From DASSCW01 sp036556695 (GTDB lineage: Bacteria; Chloroflexota; Limnocylindria; QHBO01): a DNA stretch of 31,519 nt. Below are positions 7,031-14,840 of the stretch, piece by piece. The position numbers and the translations under genes are program-made. Under the pieces are notes generated by a model, which worked only from the letters and a program-made list of their open reading frames with translations, did not search any database and was not told the origin of the DNA. Where the stretch lies: positions 1 through 31,519 of the forward strand of contig DATBIY010000027.1 of the NCBI GenBank assembly GCA_036556695.1. The letters are read 5' to 3'. Numbering within the stretch: position 1 is the first letter of the stretch; each line of letters opens with the position of its first letter.

Positions 7031-7633
7031 TCAGCCGCCGGCTTCCTCGCCGTGGTGCGCCAGCTTGCCGGTCTGGCGCTCGAACTCGAGCATCAGGCGC
7101 CGGAGGAGCGCGTTGAGCTGCTCCTTCTCATCCGGAGCCAGCGCCGAAGCGACCAGCGCCTCCTTCTGCGCCTGGACGCCCACCGAGTCCTGCCAAGCCT
7201 GCCAGCCGGCATCGGTCAGCTCGACCTGCAGGGCGCGCCGGTCGTCTGGATCGGGCAGCCGCCTGACGAGCCCCGCCTCCTGGAGGCGGTCCAGTCGGTT
7301 GGTCATCGCGCCGGATGACAGGCCGATGTCCTCCGCCAGCCGTCCGGGAGAACGCCGGTAGGGAGGACCCGACTTGCGGAGCGCGCCGAGGAGGCGCCAC
7401 TCACCGCGGTCCAACTTGAAGTCGGCGAGTGTCTCGTTCATGGAACGGTCGATGTAGCGGTTCAGCTTCTGGATCCGCTCCACGATGCCTTCAGTGGCTA
7501 GGTCAAGGTCGGGAAGCTCTCCCTTCCAGACGTGGAGCATGCGATCGACCTGGTCGCGAGGCTCGTCAGCGGCTGCGTCGGCTTTCGCAGGCTTGGCCGT
7601 GGCGGTGGCTGTTGACGCTTCTGTCTCCTGCAT
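7031..7633 (-). CDS. MarR-family transcriptional regulator
   Basis: This 200-aa protein has a winged helix-turn-helix of the MarR type at about residues 85-165. It includes the helix DRGEWRLLGALR, a recognition segment LAEDIGLSSGAMTNRLDRLQEAGLVRR, split here as LAEDIGLSSGAM and TNRLDRLQEAGL, and the wing motif PDPDDRRALQVELT. The first 40 residues are Ala/Thr-rich and low complexity. The start at 7633 is set by GGAGA about 8 nt upstream; ATG 7648 in the same frame has no Shine-Dalgarno. MarR proteins usually repress themselves and a divergent neighbour until a ligand or oxidant binds. That fits here, because two palindromes lie between this gene and the 62-aa gene at 7742. Confidence 0.9.
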   Translation of the reverse strand: MQETEASTATATAKPAKADAAADEPRDQVDRMLHVWKGELPDLDLATEGIVERIQKLNRYIDRSMNETLADFKLDRGEWRLLGALRKSGPPYRRSPGRLAEDIGLSSGAMTNRLDRLQEAGLVRRLPDPDDRRALQVELTDAGWQAWQDSVGVQAQKEALVASALAPDEKEQLNALLRRLMLEFERQTGKLAHHGEEAGG

Positions 7634-7657
7634 GCTCGGATTCTCCATCTCAAATGT

Positions 7658-7709
7658 CTTGACGTCAAGAGATCGGCTTGATAGACTGCCGAAGTAGTTT
7701 GACATCAAG
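7658..7709. promoter_or_regulatory. Divergent promoters with two palindromic MarR-type operators
   Basis: Site 1, CTTGACGTCAAG (7658-7669), is a perfect palindrome. Site 2 (7698-7709) reads CTTGATGTCAAA on the minus strand and is near-perfect. Their centres are 40 bp apart, about four helical turns. Site 1 contains the -35 of a rightward promoter, TTGACG-N17-TAGACT (7659-7687). Site 2 contains the -35 of a leftward promoter, TTGATG-N17-TCTATC (7708-7680). The two -10 boxes overlap. Each promoter therefore has one site on its -35 and the other just past its start point. Confidence 0.75.
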
Positions 7710-7741
7710 AATCTTGCCATAAAAAGGCGGAGGAGCAGCAA

Positions 7742-7930
7742 ATGCTTCAATGGATGGATCCCGTGTCCCTCCGCATGGAGTCGGAGACACGCCGGGCGCA
7801 GGCCCTCGCCACCATGCGAGCGGTCCGCGGCGGAAGCATGCGGCGCCAGCTCGGCGGGTGGCTGGTCACCGTGGGAACGCGGTTGGCGGAGGACGATCGG
7901 CGCATCCGCGCCGTCGCCCACAGCGGCTAG
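7742..7930 (+). CDS. Small basic protein controlled by the MarR operator region, function unknown
   Basis: This 62-aa frame starts with ATG 7742 behind a strong GGAGG Shine-Dalgarno site (7730-7734). It lies about 50 nt after the start point predicted for the TTGACG/TAGACT promoter. The protein is Arg-rich (about 11 Arg). Its C-terminal half, RRQLGGWLVTVGTRLAEDDR, split as RRQLGGWLV and TVGTRLAEDDR, could form an amphipathic helix. It has no signal peptide and no clear membrane segment. Promoter, ribosome site and divergent MarR gene all support a real gene. I do not recognise a family. It may be an effector or a small membrane-associated protein induced when MarR is released. Confidence 0.68.
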   Translation: MLQWMDPVSLRMESETRRAQALATMRAVRGGSMRRQLGGWLVTVGTRLAEDDRRIRAVAHSG

Positions 7931-8026
7931 CGCTCACTCACGAGCACCCCGACACAGGCGGGACCTGGAGCACCCCCAGGTCTCGTCTCTTCATTTCTCC
8001 TCGCCGCGGTCACTACACTCGGCGAC

Positions 8027-9166
8027 GTGACTGCGGAGCGCTTCGGCGCCATCGTCGTCGGCCTGGGTGGCATGGGGAGCGCCGCCGCCTTTCACCTGGC
8101 TCGCCGCGGCACGCGGGTGCTGGGCCTGGAGCAGTTCGAACTGCTGCACCAGCGAGGCTCGTCGCACGGTCTGACGCGCATCATCAGGCTGGCCTACCAC
8201 GAGCATCCGTCGTACGTGCCGCTGCTGCGACGAGCCTACGATCTCTGGCACGAGCTCGAGGATCTCGCCGGCGAGCAGCTGCTCATCATCACCGGCAGCA
8301 TCGAGGGCGGCCCCGAGGACGGGCAGATGTTCCGTGGCTCGCTCGAGGCGGCGCAGCTTCACGACTTGCCCCACGAGGTGCTCGGCGTGGCCGAGCTGCG
8401 GCGTCGCTTTCCGGCGTACGGCGACTTCGATCCGGCGAGCAGGTTCGTCTTCCAGCCAGACGGCGGTTTCCTGCTGGCCGAACGCACGCTGCTGGCCCAT
8501 TCGACCCAGGCACTCGCCCACGGCGCAGAGCTGCACTACCACGAGCCGGTCCGAGGCTGGGAGCCAATGGCCGATGGCGTGCGCGTGACCACCGACCGCG
8601 GCACGTACGAGGCGGATCGGCTGGTTATTTGCGCCGGCGCCTGGGCCGGACAGGTCGTTCCGGCGCTGCAGACGCTGGCCGTGCCCGAACGGCAGGTGCT
8701 GGCCTGGCTCCAGCCGACCGCACCGGAGCTGTTCACGCCCGAGCATTTCCCCGTGTTCGTGCTCGACGTCGACGACGGCAGCTACTACGGCTTCCCGGTC
8801 CACGACGTGCCCGGCTTCAAAATCGGCCGCTACCACCACCTACGCGAGCCGATGGATCCCAATGATCCTGACCGTGCGGCGCGCCCGGAGGACGAAGCGA
8901 TCCTCCGCGCCTTCGCGGCCCGCTATTTCCCCGAGGGCGCGGGGCCGACGGTGATGCTCAAGACCTGCATGTTCACCAACTCACCCGATGAGCACTTCCT
9001 CATCGACCTGCTGCCCGACGCGCCACAGGTGGCGGTGGCCGCCGGCTTCAGCGGACACGGCTACAAGTTCTGCAGCCTGGTGGGTGAGGTGCTGGCGGAC
9101 CTGGCGCTCGACGGCAGCACCCGCCACGACATCGGCCTGTTCAGCCTGGGTCGCTTCGCCGGCTGA
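8027..9166 (+). CDS. Monomeric sarcosine oxidase / N-methyltryptophan oxidase family
   Basis: This 379-aa flavoenzyme has an N-terminal FAD-binding motif VGLGGMGSA (about 11-19). Its C-terminal part is very close to monomeric sarcosine oxidase: KTCMFTNSPDEHF, where Cys314 would bind FAD covalently, and AAGFSGHGYKFCS. Lys265 in GFKIGRYHH matches the lysine that activates oxygen in that family. It should oxidise an N-methyl amino acid, giving the demethylated amino acid, formaldehyde and H2O2. The exact substrate (sarcosine, N-methyltryptophan or another secondary amine) cannot be told. The GTG start at 8027 is preceded by TACACT ending 7 nt upstream, so the transcript is probably leaderless. 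It stands alone between the 62-aa gene and a surface-protein gene. Confidence 0.9.
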   Translation: MTAERFGAIVVGLGGMGSAAAFHLARRGTRVLGLEQFELLHQRGSSHGLTRIIRLAYHEHPSYVPLLRRAYDLWHELEDLAGEQLLIITGSIEGGPEDGQMFRGSLEAAQLHDLPHEVLGVAELRRRFPAYGDFDPASRFVFQPDGGFLLAERTLLAHSTQALAHGAELHYHEPVRGWEPMADGVRVTTDRGTYEADRLVICAGAWAGQVVPALQTLAVPERQVLAWLQPTAPELFTPEHFPVFVLDVDDGSYYGFPVHDVPGFKIGRYHHLREPMDPNDPDRAARPEDEAILRAFAARYFPEGAGPTVMLKTCMFTNSPDEHFLIDLLPDAPQVAVAAGFSGHGYKFCSLVGEVLADLALDGSTRHDIGLFSLGRFAG

Positions 9167-9188
9167 CGCGTGCTGAACGCCCGCCGGA

Positions 9189-9275
9189 AGTACGGGCGAG
9201 GTACTGCACCAGACCACACATCGGCCGGTTCGTGGCTCGCGCGGTGCGCGCCCGCTGGGCCGGAGGTACTACCTC
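9189..9275. promoter_or_regulatory. Intergenic inverted repeats of AGTAC/GGTACT type
   Basis: AGTAC (9189-9193) and GTACT (9201-9205) form an inverted repeat with a 7-nt spacer. A second element, GAGGTACTACCTC (9263-9275), is a 13-bp palindrome around a central base. Both lie in the 180-nt gap before the surface-protein gene. They look like binding sites for a dimeric regulator. Related GGTACT motifs occur at 4270 and 5712. No regulator can be assigned. Confidence 0.35.
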
Positions 9276-9345
9276 GTCATAGGCACGTCGGGTCACGACG
9301 GTCATCCTGCGGCTCGTGATTCGTACTCATCGGGATGCGCCCTGC

Positions 9346-10272
9346 ATGACTCGCACACATCGCGCTCGACGCAGCACACCGACGCGTCGTGCACTCACTG
9401 CCGCGGGGGTCGCCACGCTGGCGTTCTCGCTGCTCTTCTCCATCGGCCCTGTATTTGCGGCCTCCGGAACGGTGAAGATCCACGATGCCGCTTCGTCCAC
9501 CGAAGCGACGGGCAATGACCCTCATGTCTGCACGTTTTGGATCGCCTTCACGGGGTTCGACTCGGGCCAGACGGGGACCTGGGAGCTCATGACGTGGCCC
9601 GACCGCGTCGTGATCGACTCCGGAACCTTCCAGACGGATGCGAGTGGCTCCGGCGCGAGCGAGGTTCTTGCGCCTGACCCGGGCCACTATCGCGTCGAAG
9701 CGACGGAAACCGGCGCTCACAACTCAAAGAAGAAGACGTTCTGGGTGGAATGCGACGAGGATCCCGAGGACTTCCCGCCGACCGACGACGCCACCCCGAC
9801 GGATGAGGCCACGCCGACCGACGAGTCGACCCCGACCGACGACGCCACCCCGACGGATGAGGCCACCCCGACCGACGACGCCACCCCGACGGATGAGGCC
9901 ACGCCGACCGACGAGTCGACCCCGACGGATGAGGCCACCCCGACCGACGCAGCTGACCCCAGTGGTGGTCAGACAGGCGACCAGCAGCCCTCAAGCGACC
10001 CGTCGCCTGACCCGGACGAGACGACTACCGACCCGGATTTCGACGGCCAGCAGCCGGAGGGCGAGGTCAAGGGCGGCAACTCGGGGCAGGCTGGCGCCGA
10101 CGGTCACCCAGGTGGGGGAGACCAGGAGATCGCTGGTGGTGGCGGTTTCCCGCAGCTGCCGGACACCTCCCTGCCCCTGGGACCCGGCGGACTGCTGAGC
10201 GCGATCGGCATCCTGCTGATCATTGGAGCACACGCGGGCACGAAGCGCGAGCGGCACCTGCCCACCGCTTGA
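9346..10272 (+). CDS. Secreted surface protein with LPDTS sorting signal
   Basis: The protein of 308 aa starts with a signal peptide: basic MTRTHRARRSTPTRRA, a hydrophobic stretch, and a VFAAS cleavage region near residue 39. A compact beta-rich domain (about 40-140) with two Cys follows, then an acidic TPTDEA repeat linker (about 150-203) and a Gly/Asp-rich spacer. It ends with LPDTS, a hydrophobic helix and a basic tail (KRERHLPTA). That end is the layout of a sortase substrate, with Ser in place of the usual Gly in LPXTG. The protein is probably cell-surface anchored. No sortase gene lies in the window. GTG 9316 in the same frame is an alternative start; ATG 9346 gives a normal-length signal peptide. 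A strong terminator follows. Confidence 0.78.
   Translation: MTRTHRARRSTPTRRALTAAGVATLAFSLLFSIGPVFAASGTVKIHDAASSTEATGNDPHVCTFWIAFTGFDSGQTGTWELMTWPDRVVIDSGTFQTDASGSGASEVLAPDPGHYRVEATETGAHNSKKKTFWVECDEDPEDFPPTDDATPTDEATPTDESTPTDDATPTDEATPTDDATPTDEATPTDESTPTDEATPTDAADPSGGQTGDQQPSSDPSPDPDETTTDPDFDGQQPEGEVKGGNSGQAGADGHPGGGDQEIAGGGGFPQLPDTSLPLGPGGLLSAIGILLIIGAHAGTKRERHLPTA
9793..9954 (+). repeat. Nine 18-bp units encoding TPTDEA-type hexapeptides
   Basis: Nine in-frame units of 18 bp encode Thr-Pro-Thr-Asp followed by Glu/Asp/Ala and Ala/Ser. Runs of units recur with the same DNA sequence (for example the EA-ES pair), which suggests growth by slippage or unequal exchange. It forms an extended acidic wall-spanning linker. 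Confidence 0.85.
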
Positions 10273-10306
10273 AGCACCCGGGCGCATCCGGATTCGTGTC
10301 CTTCCC

Positions 10307-10336
10307 GCCTCCCCCGGTTCCTCCGCCGGGGGAGGC
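10307..10336. terminator. Bidirectional intrinsic terminator
   Basis: GCCTCCCCCGG (10307-10317) pairs perfectly with CCGGGGGAGGC (10326-10336) around an 8-nt loop. A CTCTTTC run follows on the plus strand. It sits between two convergent genes, the surface protein and the nuclease-helicase, so it may serve both. On the minus strand the U-run is weak. Confidence 0.75.
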
Positions 10337-10341
10337 CTCTT

Positions 10342-13300
10342 TCATGTCTGGGCCGGTACCGGCACGGGTTGCGCCGCCGCTCGCGCCGACTGCTTTGTCG
10401 CGATCTCGACGAACCGGCACAGCGCGTTCGCCAGCTTCATCTGAAACGGCGTGTGGACCGTCACCCGCAGAAGGTCGGGTGTCGCGACGATGACGGCTAG
10501 GCAGCGGCCACGGGACGTGGCCACGTTCAGGCGGTTCAACGAGTACAGGAACTCCATGGTCCGCGGCATCTCGTGCTGCGAGGAGGTGGCCATGGAATAG
10601 ATCACCGCAGCTGCCTGCTGCCCCTGGATCTTGTCCACCGTGCCGACGCGGGGATCGTCGGGATAGGTTGCGGATGCGGCAACCTCCATCAGGCGCGCGG
10701 TGAGCATCTCGACCTGGGCGTTGTACGGGGCGACCACCAGGATCTGCGCCGGAGTCAGTGGTGCGGCCTGACCGTGCTGATCGACCCACTCGCCGCCGAG
10801 CAGGTCTGCGTACAGATCCCGCACCACCGCGGCCTCCTGCTTCGACGCGTTGCGATTGCCGGCGTGCTCGACCGCGATCCAGCGTACGCCGGTGCCAGTG
10901 AGACGGCCGAGCGCCGTAAGCGACTGGCCGTTCGCCTCTGGCGCCGACTCGAGCTGGCCCGCGTAAAAGACCTCGCTGGTGAAGTCGTTGACATCTCGAT
11001 GAAGCCGATACGTCTTGGGCAGGAAGATCCCGGCCTCGGGCTTGATGACGGGGCTGACGGCCAGCACATGCTCCAGGGCGGACTGGTCGACGCCCTCCGG
11101 ATGTGCGCCCTTCTTGACCTGGGACAGCTGCTGCGGGTCGCCCAGCAGCACCAGGTTGCGCGCTGCGCCCGAGACGGCAAGCACGTTGGCCAGCGACATC
11201 TGGCCGGCTTCATCGATGAACAGCGTGTCGACGATGCCCTCGAACTCGGGCCGTGCCCACATCCAGGTCGTGCCGGCCGCGACCTGGGTCCCATTACGGA
11301 GCGAATGGAACACTTCGCCGTTGTCGGTGGTGTAGTCGTACCCCAGCGTCTCCTGCAGGGTCTCGCCCGAGTCGACCTTGCGGATCGCGGAGACGAACAG
11401 GCCCTGCTGCAGGGCGTGGCTGAGGACCTCGTCGAGCAGGTTGGTGAGAGCCCGGTGGGTGAAAGCCACGATGCCGACCTTCCGCCCGGCGCGGATCAGT
11501 GACAGGATCATCTCCGCGCCGGTGTAGGTCTTTCCAGAGCCGGGCGGGCCCTGGACGGGCAGAACGGTCTCGTCGAGCTCGAGGACGATCCTGCGGGCCG
11601 CTGCCTCGACCTCCTCGTGCGGCGGGATCAGCGGCTGGCCGGACGGTTGGCCCGCGCGAGGCAGCTCGCCGAGCAGGAAGTCGCGTGCGGCACGCCAGGG
11701 GCCAGGCCCGCGGAGCGAGTTGTCGGCCACCCACGCGCCGAGGCGCTCAAGCGCGCCCTTCTGCGCATCAGTGTTGTACGGCCCCTTCGGGATCAACGAG
11801 CGCGGATGGGGGCGTTCCTTCGCCAGGCTCGATTTGAGATCCAGCGTTCCGTTGAGCGCATCGAGCGCCACGATCTCGCCGGCCGGCTTCTTGGTTGCAG
11901 GGTCGACCGGGGTATCGCCGACCTTGAGCCGATACGTCTGCTCCGGGTCGAACAGGTAGCGGTGCACGACCGACTGCTTTGGCCGCCCGATCTCACGTTC
12001 CCACGTCAGCTGGCCGATGGCCTCCTCGTCCCTGGATGCCAGCTCCTCGTCAGAGCGGCTGCAGCGGTCGAAGAAGGCCCACCACTCGACTTTCTCCTCG
12101 CGGCGATGCCATTCGAGCGCATTGCCGAGAAGCCACCGCCCCTGGAGCTCCGGATCGGCGGCGCGGCGTTCCGCATCGAGCGGCACGCCGTCGAGCAGCC
12201 GCCGAGCAAGGGCCTCGATCCGCAGGTCGCGCTCATTCGGTGGCCGCTCGCGTGACTCCTCTTCGGTGCGGCGCGACAGCTCCGCTTCGCCGCGCCGTGC
12301 AGCGAGCACGCGGCGCTGCTTCTCCAGCCAATCACGCAGCTCGGCGTTGCTGCGGCAGTCGTCCTGGTTGTAGAGCGCAATGTCGTCGAGGATCTGCTGG
12401 TCCGGCGCGCCGGCGAGGACCGACTTCACGTACTTCTCGTAGGCCACCACCGACGAGCCGGCGTCCTTGAGCGGTGCAGCGCGGTTCAGTGCGTACAGCG
12501 GCTCCAGGCGCTTGATGGAGTAGCTGTCGAGCCCGATGCGCATGCCCTGGCGCACGACCTTGTAGAGGTCCACGAACAGCTCTGCTCGCAGCATGCGGTC
12601 GACCTCCGCCTCGCGCGTGGCGTGGCGGGTGGAGAGCATGCCCATGCGGCCGCGCTCGTACGCGGCGTAGTGGTAGACGTGCATGTTCGGGTCATCCGCC
12701 CAACGGTCGATCACGAAGTCGACGAACGCCTCGAAGGCGGCCTTCTCGTCGGCGCGCGAGTGGCCCCACCAGGCGTGGAAGGTCGGCTGGCCGTCGGCCT
12801 GGGGCAGGGCCGGGTCCCACACGCCGAAGAGATACTCGAGCCCGTCCTCTTCGGCGAACGGGTCGCCCTCCATGTCGAAGAACAGGTCGCCGTGCGACGG
12901 CGCCGGCAGCCAGGTGAGGCCACGGTTCGGCTCGACCGGCAGGAACTCGAACTCCGGCACCTCCTGGTCGCGCGACGCGAGCTGTAGGCGTGCCTGCTGG
13001 TGCAGCGCCGCCATGGTCGCCGCGCCGAGCTTGTCGACCTCGGGGAGTGGCGTCGGCAGCGTCGCCAGCTGGGTCAGTGTGCCAATGCCAGCTTCGCGCA
13101 GGCGGCGCGCCTGGTCGCTGCGCATGGAGGCCACCAGGCTGAGGTGGTCCGCGTCCTTCCGCAGGCCGGCGCAGGTCGGCTGCCAGCGGCACACCTCGCA
13201 GTGGTTGACCGGGTCCGGTACCAGCGGCAGCGGGAACGCCAGGTCCCGATCAGGACGCACCGCATCCAGGAAGCGATCCCGGACTTGGCGGTAGTAGGCC

Positions 13301-13887
13301 ATGTAGTCGTCGACGCGGTGGGTGTCGACGTGATGCCCGCTCCCGCCGAGTGCGACGTGCATCTCTGCCGGTTGCCGCCCCTGGATCCGCGTCACCAGCT
13401 CGGAATAGACGCACATCTGCAGCAGCGCGCCGCCCTTGGTCTTGCGCGCCAGCTTGGTGTCGGCGACCTCGTAGTGGTGATCGCCAAGGTTTGATGGCCC
13501 GTCGCAGCGCAGCAGGAAGTCGGCGTAGCCGCGCCAGATGCCGTCGAACAGGGTGGCCTGGTAGATGACATCCGCCCCCTCGCCCATCAGGCGGCGGGTG
13601 TGCTCCGCCTCCGCCTCGAGCCGCTCGCGGTCCGGCAGATGACGGACCGCATCCTTGGGCAGGCGCCCGTCGTGGACGTCGCGTCCCTGGCTGCGGAGAT
13701 ACTCGAGGAAGCGATGCTCGTGTTCCTCCCCTCGCTCTCTCAGGATGTCGAGCTCCTCGTCAACGCGCTCCTGCGCGTTGATCAGCCCGCGCAGGGAGGC
13801 CCGATCGAGCGTGGTCAGGTGCTCACATGCCAGGAACCCGACAAGGTCGGTGGCGCTGTAGACGGTGACTCCGTCGAGGTCTTGCAT
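10342..13887 (-). CDS. TM0106-type RecB nuclease / DEDD exonuclease / SF1 helicase fusion
   Basis: This 1181-aa protein combines three modules. Residues about 8-250 form a RecB-like nuclease with GYADF (Asp123) and VADTK (Asp143, Lys145). Cys21 at the start and Cys230, Cys233 and Cys239 at the end should hold a 4Fe-4S cluster, as in AddB and Dna2. Residues about 330-520 look like a DEDD-type 3'-5' exonuclease, with FFDMEGD (Asp338, Glu340) and YNQDDCRS (Asp509/Asp510). Residues about 765-1145 are an UPF1/Dna2-like SF1 helicase: Walker A GPPGSGKT (780-787), IDEAGQ (891-896), GDPQQLSQV, KTYRLH, DKIQGQQ and NVATSRGR. It probably processes DNA ends or replication intermediates. The start ATG lacks a clear Shine-Dalgarno. 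A minus-strand TAGGCT (13918-13923) would give a 23-nt leader. It is a monocistron. Confidence 0.9.
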   Translation of the reverse strand: MQDLDGVTVYSATDLVGFLACEHLTTLDRASLRGLINAQERVDEELDILRERGEEHEHRFLEYLRSQGRDVHDGRLPKDAVRHLPDRERLEAEAEHTRRLMGEGADVIYQATLFDGIWRGYADFLLRCDGPSNLGDHHYEVADTKLARKTKGGALLQMCVYSELVTRIQGRQPAEMHVALGGSGHHVDTHRVDDYMAYYRQVRDRFLDAVRPDRDLAFPLPLVPDPVNHCEVCRWQPTCAGLRKDADHLSLVASMRSDQARRLREAGIGTLTQLATLPTPLPEVDKLGAATMAALHQQARLQLASRDQEVPEFEFLPVEPNRGLTWLPAPSHGDLFFDMEGDPFAEEDGLEYLFGVWDPALPQADGQPTFHAWWGHSRADEKAAFEAFVDFVIDRWADDPNMHVYHYAAYERGRMGMLSTRHATREAEVDRMLRAELFVDLYKVVRQGMRIGLDSYSIKRLEPLYALNRAAPLKDAGSSVVAYEKYVKSVLAGAPDQQILDDIALYNQDDCRSNAELRDWLEKQRRVLAARRGEAELSRRTEEESRERPPNERDLRIEALARRLLDGVPLDAERRAADPELQGRWLLGNALEWHRREEKVEWWAFFDRCSRSDEELASRDEEAIGQLTWEREIGRPKQSVVHRYLFDPEQTYRLKVGDTPVDPATKKPAGEIVALDALNGTLDLKSSLAKERPHPRSLIPKGPYNTDAQKGALERLGAWVADNSLRGPGPWRAARDFLLGELPRAGQPSGQPLIPPHEEVEAAARRIVLELDETVLPVQGPPGSGKTYTGAEMILSLIRAGRKVGIVAFTHRALTNLLDEVLSHALQQGLFVSAIRKVDSGETLQETLGYDYTTDNGEVFHSLRNGTQVAAGTTWMWARPEFEGIVDTLFIDEAGQMSLANVLAVSGAARNLVLLGDPQQLSQVKKGAHPEGVDQSALEHVLAVSPVIKPEAGIFLPKTYRLHRDVNDFTSEVFYAGQLESAPEANGQSLTALGRLTGTGVRWIAVEHAGNRNASKQEAAVVRDLYADLLGGEWVDQHGQAAPLTPAQILVVAPYNAQVEMLTARLMEVAASATYPDDPRVGTVDKIQGQQAAAVIYSMATSSQHEMPRTMEFLYSLNRLNVATSRGRCLAVIVATPDLLRVTVHTPFQMKLANALCRFVEIATKQSARAAAQPVPVPAQT

Positions 13888-13961
13888 CGGCTTCAGGGGT
13901 ACCCCCGCATGGACCGAAGCCTACGGGACCGATGTGACAGCTCGTCGGTCGCAATCGCGCG

Positions 13962-14753
13962 TCAGTCGTCGGCCTCGATCGGAGGCTCGCGCACGGGAGC
14001 CTCGCGCAGGAAGGTCAGTGCCCAGGAGCACGCGGAGGTGACGGTCACGAAGAGATCGGTATCGATGAGCTCCTCGCGGTCCGCGAAGTACGCCGAGAAC
14101 AGCTGCCCCGGAGCCGGAACCCCGCCGATGGTGGCGCGGATGGCCTTCACTGGCTCGCCATCGGCGGCAGCCAGGTCGACGAAGAAGGCGCAGCCATCGG
14201 GGCTGGGCGGCGCGGCCAGCCAGTTGATCGACACCGCGTCGCTTCCGAGGCGAATCGGGCCGAACTCACCGTCACGCTCACCGGCGAAGCCGGCGATGAC
14301 CGGGTTGCGCGGCGCGTCGAAGCCGGCCTGCCGCAGGAACGGATCGGCGGATGTTCCGGCGGCCACCCAGCCGCTGGGCAGGCGCGGGCGGGCCCGATCC
14401 GGATCACGAATCAGGTACCAGCCGGTGTCCTCGACCCAGACGGGTCCAAGCTCAACGAGCATCGGCACGCCATCGGCCAGGCTGATGAGCACGCGCTGCT
14501 CGGTGCCGGGGCGCGCTCGCACGCGAAGCCCGGGAGCTGCCACCGCCACGGTCTCGCCGGCGCGGAACTGGGGGACATCGGACAGTCCCGGCGTGGGCGT
14601 GGGCTGCAGGGTTGGCGTGGCCGTCGGCTCGGGCGGGGGGGAGGGTGTGGCCGTCGGCCGCGGGGTATGCGTCGGATCGGTGAACTGCACCAGGCAGCCG
14701 CACAGCAGCGGGACCAGGAGCAGCAGCGCGGCGGCGCGGCCCATCGGCTTCAT
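13962..14753 (-). CDS. Lipoprotein with SH3b-like domain
   Basis: This 263-aa protein starts with a lipoprotein signal: MKPMGRAAALLLLVPLLCGC, with lipidation at Cys20. A Pro/Thr-rich linker (about 25-55, PTATPSPPPEP and similar) leads to an SH3b-like segment (about 65-130, GETVAVAAPGLRVRARPGTEQ, split as GETVAVAAPG and LRVRARPGTEQ). A C-terminal domain of unknown type has two Cys. It should be anchored outside the membrane and may bind cell-wall material. I use ATG 14753, behind a GGGGG ribosome site, rather than the longer frame to 14792, because the lipobox then has normal spacing. The gene is divergent from msrB. Confidence 0.82.
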   Translation of the reverse strand: MKPMGRAAALLLLVPLLCGCLVQFTDPTHTPRPTATPSPPPEPTATPTLQPTPTPGLSDVPQFRAGETVAVAAPGLRVRARPGTEQRVLISLADGVPMLVELGPVWVEDTGWYLIRDPDRARPRLPSGWVAAGTSADPFLRQAGFDAPRNPVIAGFAGERDGEFGPIRLGSDAVSINWLAAPPSPDGCAFFVDLAAADGEPVKAIRATIGGVPAPGQLFSAYFADREELIDTDLFVTVTSACSWALTFLREAPVREPPIEADD

Positions 14754-14840
14754 GTCAACCCCCTTGACGAAGCGGCGCGCTGAGTATGTCACCGCGTGGC
14801 GTTCATCGGTCCTTCACCCGTTCGTCGTATCGTGTGCCAC

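Noticed and set aside
9793..9954. CRISPR-like array
   Set aside because: The 18-bp units are contiguous, in frame and encode a Thr-Pro-Thr-Asp linker, with no spacers.
13896..13905. GGGGTACCCC palindrome in the leader of the nuclease-helicase gene
   Set aside because: A 10-bp GC palindrome is expected by chance in DNA of this composition, and it does not overlap a clear promoter element.
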